NCBI GenBank assembly: GCA_963825685.1
Contig: CAWGUD010000028.1
Coordinates: forward strand, 11,081 to 75,080
From: JAOUEA01 sp963825685
Lineage (GTDB): Bacteria > Actinomycetota > UBA4738 > HRBIN12
Length of the DNA stretch: 64,000 nt
Direction: 5' to 3'
The translations under genes were made by a program, and so were the position numbers. Positions 19,537 through 28,243 of the stretch are shown here, one piece after another. Under the pieces are notes generated by a model. It made no database searches and was not told the origin of the DNA. It saw only the letters and a program-made list of their open reading frames with translations. Numbering within the stretch: the first letter of the stretch is position 1; every line of letters begins with the position of its first letter.

Positions 19537-21367
19537 CTACTCCACCGTGACGCTCTTCGCGAGGTTCCGCGGCTGGTCGACGTCGCAGCCGCGCAGGGTG
19601 GCCACGTGGTACGCGAGCAGCTGCATCGGCACGGTCACGACCACCGGCGACATCAGCTCGGGCGTCGCGGGCACCTCGAGCACGTGGTCGGCGAGCGCGC
19701 CGATCTCGGTGTCTCCCTCGGTCGCCACCGCGATCACGCGGGCGCCGCGCGCTCGCACCTCCTGGATGTTCGAGAGCATCTTGCGGTAGACGTGGCACTG
19801 CGTGGCCACGGCCACGACGGGCACGCCGTCCTCGATCAGCGCGATCGGGCCGTGCTTCAGCTCGCCGGCCGGGTGCCCCTCGGCGTGCACGTAGCTGAGC
19901 TCCTTGAGCTTGAGCGCCCCTTCGAGCGCCGCCGGGTACCCGGTGTGCCGCCCGATGAACAGCACGTCGCGCGCGTCGCGGTAGCGCTCGGCGATCGCCC
20001 GAACCTGGTCGTCGAGGCCGATCGCGCGTTCCACCTTGGCGGGCAGCTCGTCGAGCTCGGCCAGCACCTCGGCGATCTCCTCGGGGAACTTCGTGCCCCG
20101 CACCTGCGCCAGGTAGAGGGCGACGAGGTACTGCGAGACCATCTGGGTCGCGAACGTCTTCGTGGCCGCGACCCCGATCTCGGGGCCGGCGTGCGTGTAC
20201 AGCACCCCGTCGGCCTCACGGGCGAGCGAGGAGCCCACCGTGTTCGTCACGGCGATCACCTGGGAGCCCTGGCGACGGGCGTGACGCGCGGCTTCCAGCG
20301 TGTCGATCGTCTCGCCCGACTGCGAGACCGCGAGCGTCAGCGTGTCGGGCCCGAGCACCGGGTCGCGGTAGCGGAACTCGCTCGCGATCTCGATCTCGAC
20401 CGGCAGGCGCGTCCAGTGCTCGATCGCGTACTTCGCGACGAGCCCCGAATGGAACGCCGTGCCGCACGCGACCACGAACACCTTGCTCACCTCGCGCAGC
20501 ACGTCGTCGGAGACGTGCAGCTCGTCGAGCACGAGCCGCTCCCCCACCGTGCGTCCGACCAGCGTGTCGCGGATCGCCGCCGGCTGCTCGTCGATCTCCT
20601 TGCGCATGAACGTCTCGTACCCGCCCTTCTGGGCGCGGGCGACGTCCCAGTCGACGGTGATCGGCTGCGGATCGAGCGGCGAGCCCTCGAGATCGGTGAA
20701 CGACGCGCCGTCGCGCCGCACCTCGACGACCATGCCCTCGTCGAGGGGGATCACGGTCGACGTCCGTTCCAGCACCGCCGGGATGTCGGAGGCGAGCATC
20801 GTCTCGCCGTCGCCCACCCCGACGATCAGCGGCGACGACACCTTCACGCCGACGAGCACGTCGGGGTCGTCGAGGCAGCAGACGACGAGCGAGTACGCCC
20901 CCTCGAGCTCGCGCACCGCGCCCGCGCACCGCATCGGGCAGCGAACCGCCGTCCCGCAGCTTCTCCTCCACGAGATGCGCGACGCACTCGGTGTCGGTCT
21001 CCGAGACGAGGGTGTGGCCGTCCTTCTCGAGCCGGTCGCGGAGCTCCTGGAAGTTCTCGACGATGCCGTTGTGGATCACGGCGACCCTGCCCGCGCAGTC
21101 GAGGTGGGGATGGGCGTTGCGGTCGGTGGGCGCGCCGTGGGTGGCCCAGCGCGTGTGCCCCATGCCCACGGCGCCCGCCGGGCTGCCCTCGGCGTCGAGC
21201 GCACCCTCGAGCTCGGCCAGCTTCCCGGCACGCTTGACGACCCCGAGTCCGCCGTCGAGCACGGCGACGCCCGCCGAGTCGTACCCACGGTATTCGAGCC
21301 GCCGGAGACCTTCGAGGACGATCGGAAGGGCCTCGTCGGGCCCCACGTAGCCCACGATGCCGCACAT
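19537..21367 (-). CDS. glmS: glutamine-fructose-6-phosphate aminotransferase GlmS (one frameshift)
   Basis: About 610 codons. Makes glucosamine-6-phosphate from fructose-6-phosphate and glutamine. The N-terminal glutaminase domain begins MCGIVGYVGPDEALPIVLEG with the Cys nucleophile at position 2, then HTRWATHGAPTDRNAHPHLD and VIHNGIVENFQELRDRLEKD. A one-base shift near 20930 separates it from RELEGAYSLVVCCLDDPDVL and the two SIS domains (ACGTAFHSGLVAKYAIEHWT, LAVSQSGETIDTLEAARHAR, FIGRHTGYPAALEGALKLKE). It ends in the conserved PRNLAKSVTVE. The span of 1831 bases is 3n+1, so the break is a sequence indel. Confidence 0.93.
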
Positions 21368-21434
21368 CAGGCTCCAACCCTAGCAGGGGCCTCCGCGACG
21401 ACCTCGTAGGTGTTTCCCCGGGCGACGGTCGGCG

Positions 21435-22766
21435 TCAACCCGACGCCGCGCGCACGACGTCGGCGATGCGTTCGGCATGCTCGGTGGCCAGGTCCTCGGT
21501 CTCTGCCTCGACCATCACGCGCACCAGCGGCTCGGTCCCCGAGGCCCGCACGAGCACCCGGCCGTCGAGCCCGAGCGCCGTCTCGGCCTCGGCGACGGCC
21601 CGACCCACGTCGTCCGCCTCGGCCACCGAGCGATCGGCCACCTCGACGTTGATCATGCGCTGCGGGTAGCGCCGCATCACCGACGCGAGCTCGCGGATCG
21701 TGCGCCCGGTGGCGGCCGCGAGCGACAGGAAGCGCACGGCGGTGAGCAGCCCGTCGCCCGTGCTGGCCCGGTCGAGGAAGATCACGTGCCCCGATTGCTC
21801 GCCACCCAGCACCGCGCCCGTGCGCACCATGTCCTCGAGCACGTACCGGTCGCCCACCTTCGACGAGACCACGTCGATGCCCGCCTCGCGCATCGCGTGG
21901 TGGAAGCCGAGGTTCGCCATCACGGTCGTGACGACCGTGTTCCCGCTCAGCGCGCCCCGGTCGCGCAGCGCGATCGCCGATGCCGCCAGCACCTGGTCGC
22001 CGTCGACGATCGCGCCCTCGGCGTCGGCGAACAGCGCCCGGTCGGCGTCGCCGTCGTGCGAGACGCCCGCGTCGGCGCCGAGCCGCACGACCTCCCGGGC
22101 CACCACCTCGGGGTACAGCGCCCCGCATCCGTCGTTGATGTTCTTGCCGTCGGGTTCGGCGTAGATCGCATGGACCTCGGCGCCGAGCCGTCGCAGCAGG
22201 GCCGGCGCGAGTTCGCCGATGCCGCGCCGTTCGCGCAGTCGACCACGACCCTCATGCCGTCGAGCCGGGTATCGGCGGCATCGACGAGGTGCGCGAGGTA
22301 GCGCTCCCGGCCGTCGCCGACCGTGCGCGCGACGCCGCGCCGATCCGGCGCGTCGCCGAGATCGTCCATCGCCGCTTCGATCTCGTCCTCCACGTCGTCG
22401 GCCAGCTTCGTGCCGGTCGCGTCGAAGAACTTGATGCCGTTGTACTCGGGTGGGTTGTGCGAGGCGGAGATGACCACGCCGCTCGTGGCCCCCAGGGCGG
22501 TCGTGAGGAACGCGATCGCAGGGGTGGGCTCGATGCCGGCGATCAAGGCGTCGCCGCCACCGTCGCGGATGCCCTCGACGAGCGCGTCCTCGAGCCACTC
22601 CCCCGATGAGCGCGGGTCGCGCCCGACGACGAACGCGGGACGCCCCTCGCCCGTGGCGGCCGAGCACGAGCACGCCGGCCCGCCCGAGGCGGTACGCGAG
22701 ATCCTCGGTGAGCTCGGTGCCCGCGAGACCGCGGACGCCGTCGGTGCCGAACAGCCGTGGGGTCAC
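21435..22766 (-). CDS. glmM: phosphoglucosamine mutase GlmM (two compensating frameshifts)
   Basis: 444 codons from GTG 22766 (the span is a multiple of three). It converts glucosamine-6-phosphate to glucosamine-1-phosphate. Order of pieces: MTPRLFGTDGVRGLAGTELT, TSGVVISASHNPPEYNGIKF with the phosphoserine, DGMRVVVDCANGAAS, then AGVSHDGDADRALFADAEGA (metal loop DGDADR), LGGEQSGHVIFLDRASTGDG (sugar-specificity loop) and LVRASGTEPLVRVMVEAETE (phosphate-binding). Shifts lie near 22660 and 22220 and cancel. It is downstream of arsM by 10 bases, and upstream of glmS with a 67-base gap. Confidence 0.93.
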   Translation of the reverse strand: MTPRLFGTDGVRGLAGTELTEDLAYRLGRAGVLVLGRHGRGASRVRRRARPALIGGVARGRARRGHPRRWRRRLDRRHRAHPCDRVPHDRPGGHERRGHLRLAQPTRVQRHQVLRRDRHEAGRRRGGRDRSGDGRSRRRAGSARRRAHGRRRPGALPRAPRRCRRYPARRHEGRGRLRERRGIGELAPALLRRLGAEVHAIYAEPDGKNINDGCGALYPEVVAREVVRLGADAGVSHDGDADRALFADAEGAIVDGDQVLAASAIALRDRGALSGNTVVTTVMANLGFHHAMREAGIDVVSSKVGDRYVLEDMVRTGAVLGGEQSGHVIFLDRASTGDGLLTAVRFLSLAAATGRTIRELASVMRRYPQRMINVEVADRSVAEADDVGRAVAEAETALGLDGRVLVRASGTEPLVRVMVEAETEDLATEHAERIADVVRAASG

Positions 22767-22776
22767 GGCGCGAAGG

Positions 22777-23538
22777 CTACCCCAGCGGCTTCACGCCTCG
22801 CACGATCGCGCCGTGCATGCCGTCGGTGAGCTCGTGGGTGGCCACGATCTCGATCTCGCCGAAGCCCGCCCGCTCCAGCTCGGCTCGGTACTCGGCGAAC
22901 GAGAGCGCTCCCGCGATGCATCCCACGTAGGAGCCGCGCTCGGCCCGGTCGGCCGGGGTCAGGTGGTCGTCGGCCACGACGTCGCTGATGCCGAGACGCC
23001 CCCCGGGTCGCAACACGCGGAACATCTCGTCGACCACGCGGGGCTTGTCGGTCGAGAGGTTGATCACGCAGTTCGAGATGACCACGTCGACGCTCTGCTC
23101 GGGCAACGGGATCTCCTCGATGAACCCCTGCAGGAACTCGACGTTCTCCGCGCCCGCCTTCCGCGCGTTCTCGCGGGCGAGCGCGAGCATCTCGTCGGTC
23201 ATGTCGAGGCCGTAGGCCTTCCCGGTCGGGCCGACACGCGTGGCGGACAGCAGCACGTCGATGCCTCCGCCCGAGCCAAGATCCAGCACGGTCTCGCCCT
23301 CGCGCAGCTCGGCGACCGCGGTCGGGTTGCCGCACCCCATGCTCGCCAGCACCGCTTCCTCGGGCAGATCGGCTCGGGTGGTCACGTCGTAGAGCGCGAC
23401 GCCGAGGCCGTCCTCGGGCGCGCACCCGTCGGCGCAGCTCGTGATGTCGGGCCCGTTGTCGTCGGCGGCCCGCCCGGTCGCGACGACCTTCGCCGCGGCC
23501 GCGTACCGATCGCGGACCTCGTCGCGCAACTCGCTCAT
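22777..23538 (-). CDS. arsM: arsenite methyltransferase ArsM
   Basis: 253 residues, intact. SAM-dependent methyltransferase that methylates As(III). SAM motif I is GETVLDLGSGGGIDVLLSAT; VGPTGKAYGLDMTDEMLALA and PLPEQSVDVVISNCVINLST follow, with the conserved cysteine of the family in NCVINLS. Another conserved Cys is in RGSYVGCIAGALSFAEYRAE, and CADGCAPEDG near residue 35 may bind arsenic. The start ATG 23538 overlaps the arsR stop, so repressor and enzyme are one operon. Near-identical arrangements encode arsenic detoxification in many actinobacteria. Confidence 0.9.
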   Translation of the reverse strand: MSELRDEVRDRYAAAAKVVATGRAADDNGPDITSCADGCAPEDGLGVALYDVTTRADLPEEAVLASMGCGNPTAVAELREGETVLDLGSGGGIDVLLSATRVGPTGKAYGLDMTDEMLALARENARKAGAENVEFLQGFIEEIPLPEQSVDVVISNCVINLSTDKPRVVDEMFRVLRPGGRLGISDVVADDHLTPADRAERGSYVGCIAGALSFAEYRAELERAGFGEIEIVATHELTDGMHGAIVRGVKPLG

Positions 23539-23897
23539 CGTTCCGCTCCTTCCCCGAAGCGCAGCACCTCGCCGAGCTGTCGGATCGCGTCGTGTCGCAG
23601 GGAGTAGTAGGCCCACACCCCGCGCTGCTCCCTCGTGAGGAGGCCCGCATCGACCAGCTTCCGCATGTGGTGGCTGACCGTGGGCTGCGAGAGCCCGAGG
23701 AAGTCGGTCAGGTCGCACACGCACACCGCCTCCCGCGCGGTCGCGAGCAGGTTCACGATGCGGACCCGATGGGGGTCGCCGAGCGCCTTGAACAGCGAGG
23801 CGATCGTGGCGGCCTCGTCCGACGTCATGTCGTCGGCGCCGATCGGCACGCAGCACTGGGCCGGCGCCTCGATCACCTCGATCTGCTTCGCCCCCAT
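23535..23897 (-). CDS. arsR: ArsR-family metalloregulatory repressor
   Basis: 120 residues. Winged-helix repressor released by As(III). SLFKALGDPHRVRIVNLLAT leads into REAVCVCDLTDFLGLSQPTV, the ArsR alpha-3 metal site (Cys-Val-Cys-Asp-Leu) and recognition helix, then SHHMRKLVDAGLLTREQRGV. An additional CC pair in EAPAQCCVPIGADD near residue 14 could complete a three-thiolate site. The start is ATG 23897, set by AGAGAGGATGG upstream; a longer reading to 24026 crosses the candidate operator. Its gene overlaps arsM by ATGA. Confidence 0.9.
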   Translation of the reverse strand: MGAKQIEVIEAPAQCCVPIGADDMTSDEAATIASLFKALGDPHRVRIVNLLATAREAVCVCDLTDFLGLSQPTVSHHMRKLVDAGLLTREQRGVWAYYSLRHDAIRQLGEVLRFGEGAER

Positions 23898-23914
23898 CGG
23901 TCCATCCTCTCTCC

Positions 23915-23939
23915 TCGATACATCGACACTCATCGATGC
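23915..23939. promoter_or_regulatory. candidate ArsR operator
   Basis: The 18-40 bases upstream of arsR carry TCGATACATCGACACTCATC followed by GATG. TCGAT and ATCGA form an inverted pair 12 bases apart, and CATCGA occurs twice. ArsR repressors bind imperfect AT-rich inverted repeats at their own promoter, and this is the most AT-rich repeat in the gap. Not otherwise proven. Confidence 0.4.
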
Positions 23940-24028
23940 TCTCACGTCATGGTGGCCATAGCCATCGACGACCGTCAATGCGTGGGGCCGGGGTGGGAAG
24001 GGAGACGGTCCATGGGAGGATGTCACCC

Positions 24029-24285
24029 ATGAACGAGGGACTCGTCCAGGTGTTCGCGAGCGGAGACACGGTGGCCGGCGAGATGATGCGCGGCCGGCTC
24101 GAGGCGGAAGGCATCACCGCCATGCTCAAGGGGGAAGGCGAAGGGCCCTACCGCGCGGGCCCCGTCTACGTCTGGGTGCCCGCCGAACGACGAATCGGCC
24201 GCGAGGGAGATCGTGGCCGCGGTGAGCTCCGGGCGCCTACGCGCTCGACGAGGACTTCGAGGAACCGGGCGAGCCCACCACCTGA
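24029..24285 (+). CDS. DUF2007 small protein (two frameshifts)
   Basis: About 85 codons on the plus strand. It begins MNEGLVQVFASGDTVAGEMM then RGRLEAEGITAMLKGEGEG and PVYVWVPAE, the DUF2007 pattern ('V-x-x-x-G-x-x-x-A-x-x-x-x-x-LEA-GI'). After shifts near 24190 and 24232 it reads DESAAREIVAAVSSG and AYALDEDFEEPGEPTT to a TGA at 24283-24285. ATG 24029 follows GGGAGGA by 8 bases. Known DUF2007 proteins are small putative signal-transducing domains of unknown role. It is divergent from arsR and convergent with rtcB. Confidence 0.65.
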
Positions 24286-24307
24286 GCCACGGGCGAGCCG
24301 CCGGGGT

Positions 24308-25509
24308 TCACGCCCGCCTCCCGCGACGAGGCCCTCGCGGCGCTCCTCGACCCCCTTGTAGTTCGCCAGCCCCTCGAGCTCGTGTTCCACCTCGACGAGG
24401 TCGGCCTGGTCGCGCATCACGACGTCGATCGGCTTGTACGCGTCGGGGTGCTCGTCGAGCAGCGCCACGGCGTCGGAGGCCTGCCAGGAGCGCCCGGCCA
24501 TGCGTGCCTCGAACGACTCGATCGACAGCGAAGCGCGAGCCTTGGTCCGGCTCATGCGGCGGCCGGCGCCATGGGCGGACGAACGGTACGAGGCCTCGTT
24601 CCCGAGCCCGTGCACGACGTAGGAACGCTGCCCCATGCTGCCCGGGATCAGCCCCCGGTCGCCGACGCCCGCGCGGATCGCGCCCTTGCGCGTGATCCAC
24701 AGACGCCTTCCTCCGACCTCCTCGAGCTCGGTGTAGTTGTGATGACAGTTGACCTCGTCGGTCGATCGGATCTCCCGCCCGAGCTCCGCCTCGAGCTCAC
24801 GATGGGTCGCCACGAGCAGCAGCCGACGGTTCTCGCGCGCGTATCCCTGGGACCAGCCGAGGTCACGGATGTATGCGTCGAACTCGGGTGTTCCCCGCTG
24901 GAGCCATGCGAGCTCCGGATCCTCGAGCCTCGTGCCCGAGGCCCTCGTGCAGGCGCCGAGCGACCTTCGTGTGCAGCGTGGCGAGCTGGTTCCCTCCCCC
25001 ACGCGAGCCGGAGTGGAGCAGGATCCAGACGACGCCGTGCTCGTCGACGGCCAGCTCGACGAAGTGGTTGCCCGAACCCAACGTGCCGAGCTGAGAGGCC
25101 GCGCGATCGGGGTGCACCAGCGACTCGGGCGGCGGATGCTCGGCGAACCAGTCGAGCGCGTCCGGCGACGGCTCTCGGTGCCAGTGTCCGAGCCCCGCGG
25201 GCACGCGTGCGTCCGCATGCGATCGACCCACCCGTCGAGGCCGCGGTCGGGCAGCTGGTCGACCCGCAGATCGAGCCGTCGGGCGGCCATGCCGCACCCG
25301 ATGTCGACGCCGACCGCCGACGGGATCACCGCGGTCTCGGTCGGGATCACCGACCCGATCGTCGCGCCCATGCCGAGGTGGGCGTCGGGCATCAGAGCGA
25401 CGGGGCCGGCGACGATCGGGAGCCGCGCGGTGCGCTCGGCCTGCTCGCGCGTGGCCTCGTCGAGCTCGCTCGCCCAGCTGAGCACGCCGGGGGCGATCTC
25501 GTGGGGCAT
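24308..25509 (-). CDS. rtcB: RtcB RNA ligase (frameshifted)
   Basis: Joins 2',3'-cyclic phosphate or 3'-phosphate RNA ends to 5'-OH ends with GTP and Mn. Motifs: PVALMPDAHLGMGATIGSVI, VGVDIGCGMAARRLDLRVDQ (Cys ligand), LGTLGSGNHFVELAVDEHGV (His ligand), LLHSGSRGGGN, GLIPGSMGQRSYVVHGLGNE and SSAHGAGRRMSRTKA with the His that becomes guanylylated. Shifts lie near 25205 and 24940. The family's usual C terminus, YKPIDVVMRDQADLVEVEHE then LANYKG, ends near 24345. The literal frame runs on to 24166, antisense to the DUF2007 gene; with one base changed in the GGGGG there it stops at 24308, which I prefer. No rtcA or archease is adjacent. Confidence 0.85.
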
Positions 25510-25565
25510 CGCGCCGTTCGTCCTTCCGTCTGCTCCGGGTCGCGGTGCCCGAAGCGCTCGGAGGG

Positions 25566-25964
25566 TCAGCGCTTCGAGTACTGCGGCGCCTTGCGGGCCT
25601 TCTTGAGGCCGTACTTGCGGCGTTCCTTCTCGCGCGCGTCGCGCGTGAGGAACCCCTCGGCCTTCATCTGCCCGCGCAGCTCGGGGTGGAGCTCGATCAG
25701 GGCGCGGGCGATGCCGAGCCGGATCGCGCCCGCCTGCCCGCTGACGCCGCCACCACGGATCGTGGCGATCACGTCGTAGTCCTTCTCGCGCTCGCAGAGC
25801 CGCAGCGGCGAGACCGCCACCATGCGGTGCACGCGGGTCGGGAAGTACTCCTCGAGGCTGCGGCCGTTGATGTCGAACTCGCCCGAGCCCGGCACGAGGC
25901 GTACCCGCGCCACGGCCTCCTTGCGGCGGCCGGTCGTGATCTTCACGGGGGTCACTGCTGCCAC
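25566..25964 (-). CDS. rpsI: 30S ribosomal protein S9
   Basis: 132 residues, intact. KITTGRRKEAVARVRLVPGS and EEYFPTRVHRMVAVSPLRLC are typical, as is the basic C-terminal tail KYGLKKARKAPQYSKR that reaches the decoding centre (usual KRR-x-K-K-x-R-x-x-x-YSKR). It lies 4 bases after rplM. Normal length. Confidence 0.97.
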   Translation of the reverse strand: MAAVTPVKITTGRRKEAVARVRLVPGSGEFDINGRSLEEYFPTRVHRMVAVSPLRLCEREKDYDVIATIRGGGVSGQAGAIRLGIARALIELHPELRGQMKAEGFLTRDAREKERRKYGLKKARKAPQYSKR

Positions 25965-25968
25965 GTGC

Positions 25969-26683
25969 TCACTCCTCGGTGGTGTCGGTCGTCTTCTTCG
26001 CGGCCGGCTTCTTGGCCGTGGTCTTCTTCGCGGCCGGCTTCTTGGCGGTCGCGGGTCTTCGCCGTCGTCTTCTTGGCCGCTGGCTTCTTCGCCGCCGGCT
26101 TCTTCGCTGCCGGCTTCTTCGCTGCCGGCTTCTCTTCTGTGGGCGCGGCAGTCGCCTCGTCGGCAACCTCGGCCTCATCGCCCGAGGTCAGGTGGCGGGT
26201 CTTCAGCTCGGGGACCGGCTTCGGGCTCGGGAGGCCTTCCCACGCCGGGGGCCGGCCGAGCGTGTAGTCGACCGGCTGCTGCGCGGCGTGCGGGTGTTCC
26301 GCCCCGCCGACGACGTGCAGCTTGCGGATCATCGACCGTCCGAGCCGGTTCTTCGGAAGCATGCCCCTGATCGCCTTCTCGACGGCGAACACCGGCCGCG
26401 TGCTCATCAGCTCGTCGTACCGGGTCGCCGTGATGCCGCCCGGGTACCCGGAGTGGCGATACGCGAACTTCTTCTTCTCCTTGCCGCCGGTGAGCACGAC
26501 CTTGTCGGCGTTCACGATGATCACGTGATCGCCGGTGTCCATGTGTGGCGCGAAGATCGGCTTGTGCTTGCCGCGCAACAATGCTGCGGCTTCGGACGCG
26601 ACGCGGCCCAGCACCTTGTCGCTGGCGTCGATGACGTACCAGCGGCGCTCGATGTGCTCAGGCTTCGGAGAGTAGGTCTTCAT
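25969..26683 (-). CDS. rplM: 50S ribosomal protein L13 with lysine/alanine-rich tail (one frameshift)
   Basis: The first ~145 residues are a standard L13: MKTYSPKPEHIERRWYVIDA, GDHVIIVNADKVVLTGGKEK, RHSGYPGGITATRYDELMST and LPKNRLGRSMIRKLHVVGGA. A further ~90 residues follow, first acidic (DEAEVADEATAAPTEEK), then tandem PAAKK units (KPAAKKPAAKKPAAKK). A one-base shift near 26055 inside the tail moves the frame; the restored tail continues ATAKKPAAKKTTAKKPAAK and ends TTDTTEE. The tail resembles histone-H1-like basic repeats. A sigma-A promoter sits 43-72 bases upstream of the ATG. Confidence 0.92.
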
Positions 26684-26725
26684 AGGACGTGGATATCGGC
26701 CAGGAAGGCTCCCGGCCGACGCATC

Positions 26726-26755
26726 AGACTACCTGTGGGATCCGCCGGGCGTCAA
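26726..26755 (-). promoter_or_regulatory. promoter of rplM-rpsI
   Basis: On the minus strand, TTGACG (26750-26755) and TAGTCT (26726-26731) are separated by 18 bases. This fits a housekeeping sigma promoter about 43 bases before the rplM start. The -35 element overlaps the truA stop codon (TGA inside TTGACG). Confidence 0.65.
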
Positions 26756-27531
26756 AGCTCGTCACCGATCGGCTCCCGTCGGCGCCCGTACGCGACGCGC
26801 TCGAGCGTGAGACCGTGCGATGGAGCGATCTGGCACGCGGCGGCTCGATCGCGGGCCTCGAGGATCGCAGGGATCTCGTCGGGAGTGACCTTCCCCTCGC
26901 CGACCGCGACCAGGGTGCCGGTGAGCGCCCGCACCATCTGGTGCAGGAACGCGTTCGCACGGAAGCCGATCTCGAGCCGTTCCCCACGGAGAGCGACGCT
27001 CACCCGCTCCAGGTGTCGCACGGTCGACTTCCCGGGGCCCGGGTGCCGGCAGAACGACGCGAAGTCGCGTTCTCCCACGAGGTGCCGTGCCGCAGCGCGC
27101 ATCGCCCGCACGTCGGGGATACAGGGGTGATGCCACACGTACCGAGCCGTGAACGGGTCGGGGGTCTCCCCGACGTCGATCCGGTAGCGGTACTCACGGG
27201 CGGTGGCCGAGAACCGCGCGTCGAACCCGTCCGCCGCCTCCTCGACCGCGAGCACGACCACCTCGGGTGCGAGCCGGCCGTTCACGGCGTCGCGGATCGA
27301 CCGCGCCTCGCGGGACGATGTCGTCGTGAACGACGCGACCTGCCCACGCGCGTGCACGCCCGCGTCGGTCCTGCCCGCGACCGAGAGCTTCACGGGCAGG
27401 GTGACGACGATCTCGAGCGCGTCCGTCAACGAACGCTCGACGGTGCGGATCGAGGGGTCACGCTGCGTCGCCCATCCTCGGAATCCCGTGCCGTCATAGG
27501 CGAGCTGCATCCGGATCGTCCGCTCGTTCAT
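26752..27531 (-). CDS. truA: tRNA pseudouridine(38-40) synthase TruA
   Basis: 259 residues, intact. It isomerises U38-U40 of tRNA anticodon arms. MQLAYDGTGFRGWATQRDPS opens the domain, VAGRTDAGVHARGQVASF contains the catalytic aspartate, then SATAREYRYRI and RANAFLHQMVRALTGTLVAV. The start is ATG 27531, 119 bases from the divergent cupredoxin gene; a longer reading would use sequence of the opposite leader. It sits in the usual rplQ-truA-rplM order, but separated from rplQ by the inserted lipoprotein gene. Confidence 0.93.
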   Translation of the reverse strand: MNERTIRMQLAYDGTGFRGWATQRDPSIRTVERSLTDALEIVVTLPVKLSVAGRTDAGVHARGQVASFTTTSSREARSIRDAVNGRLAPEVVVLAVEEAADGFDARFSATAREYRYRIDVGETPDPFTARYVWHHPCIPDVRAMRAAARHLVGERDFASFCRHPGPGKSTVRHLERVSVALRGERLEIGFRANAFLHQMVRALTGTLVAVGEGKVTPDEIPAILEARDRAAACQIAPSHGLTLERVAYGRRREPIGDEL

Positions 27532-27593
27532 CGTCGGGAGTATGGTCGACGACGGCCCTATCGGGAGGGGTCGAACGGCACGTTCGCGAACCC

Positions 27594-27635
27594 CCTCTCC
27601 GATGGAGGCTCCATCGAGAGGCCCCGCTCGGGGCC
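27594..27635 (+). promoter_or_regulatory. two hairpins in the leader of the cupredoxin gene
   Basis: CCTCTCCGATGGAG (27594-27607) pairs with CTCCATCGAGAGG (27609-27621) with one bulged base. Directly after it, GGCCCC-GCTC-GGGGCC (27620-27635) forms a second stem that ends one base before the ribosome-binding site GGAGGGAGGGG. They may control translation, or end transcripts coming from the left. Confidence 0.4.
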
Positions 27636-27650
27636 GGAGGGAGGGGACGC

Positions 27651-28169
27651 ATGAGTCCACGCATCCTGCCACGCACGATCGCCATCGGGGCGACGTTGCT
27701 GATGGCGATCGTGTTGCTGCCTGCGTGTGGCGGCGACGACGACGGCGGCGACAGCGGGAGCGACACCGCGACCGAGACGGCGAGCGATGACGGCGGCGCC
27801 ACGACCGTGGCCGTCACGCTGCAGGAGTTCGCGGTGTCGGCCGACCCGGCGTCGGTCCCGGCCGGATCCGTGACGTTCGATGTCACGAACGACGGGCCCG
27901 ACGACGTCCACGAGTTCGTCGTGATCAAGACGGACCTCGCACCCACGGACCTCCCGACCGACAAGGACGGGGCCGTGCTCGAGGATGGCGAGGGCATGGA
28001 GGTCGTCGACGAGATCGAAGACATCCCTGTCGGCGAGAGCCCGTCGCTCACGGTCGATCTCGAGGCCGGCGCCTACGTGCTGATCTGCAACATCGTCCAG
28101 GAGGAGGACGACGGCACGCTCGAGGCGCACTACGCAGAGGGCATGCGCACAGGCTTCACGGTCGAGTAG
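27651..28169 (+). CDS. cupredoxin-domain lipoprotein
   Basis: 172 residues, intact, plus strand, preceded by GGAGGGAGGGG. It has a signal peptide with lipobox (AIVLLPACGG, Cys 26 lipidated). A linker rich in Asp, Gly, Ser and Thr follows, then a plastocyanin-like fold: VTLQEFAVSADPASVPAG, TFDVTNDGPDDVHEFVVIKT, and the C-terminal copper loop YVLICNIVQEEDDGTLEAHY ending AEGM. Histidine (in VHEF), cysteine (ICN), histidine (AHY) and methionine (EGM) give the type 1 copper ligand set. It may carry electrons on the outer face of the membrane. It is the only plus-strand gene between rpsL and the DUF2007 gene. Confidence 0.8.
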   Translation: MSPRILPRTIAIGATLLMAIVLLPACGGDDDGGDSGSDTATETASDDGGATTVAVTLQEFAVSADPASVPAGSVTFDVTNDGPDDVHEFVVIKTDLAPTDLPTDKDGAVLEDGEGMEVVDEIEDIPVGESPSLTVDLEAGAYVLICNIVQEEDDGTLEAHYAEGMRTGFTVE

Positions 28170-28185
28170 CTGCAGGTGGAACGCG

Positions 28186-28214
28186 TGAGGCCGGGGCTCG
28201 ATGCCCCGGCCTCA
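28186..28214. terminator. bidirectional terminator between the cupredoxin gene and rplQ
   Basis: TGAGGCCGGGGC and GCCCCGGCCTCA are perfect 12-base arms with a 5-base loop (TCGAT), 16 bases past the cupredoxin stop and 29 bases past the rplQ stop on the other strand. The position between convergent genes fits a shared terminator for both, ending the alpha operon. Confidence 0.75.
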
Positions 28215-28243
28215 TCGCAGCGTCGCTCACGCGGGGACGCGGT

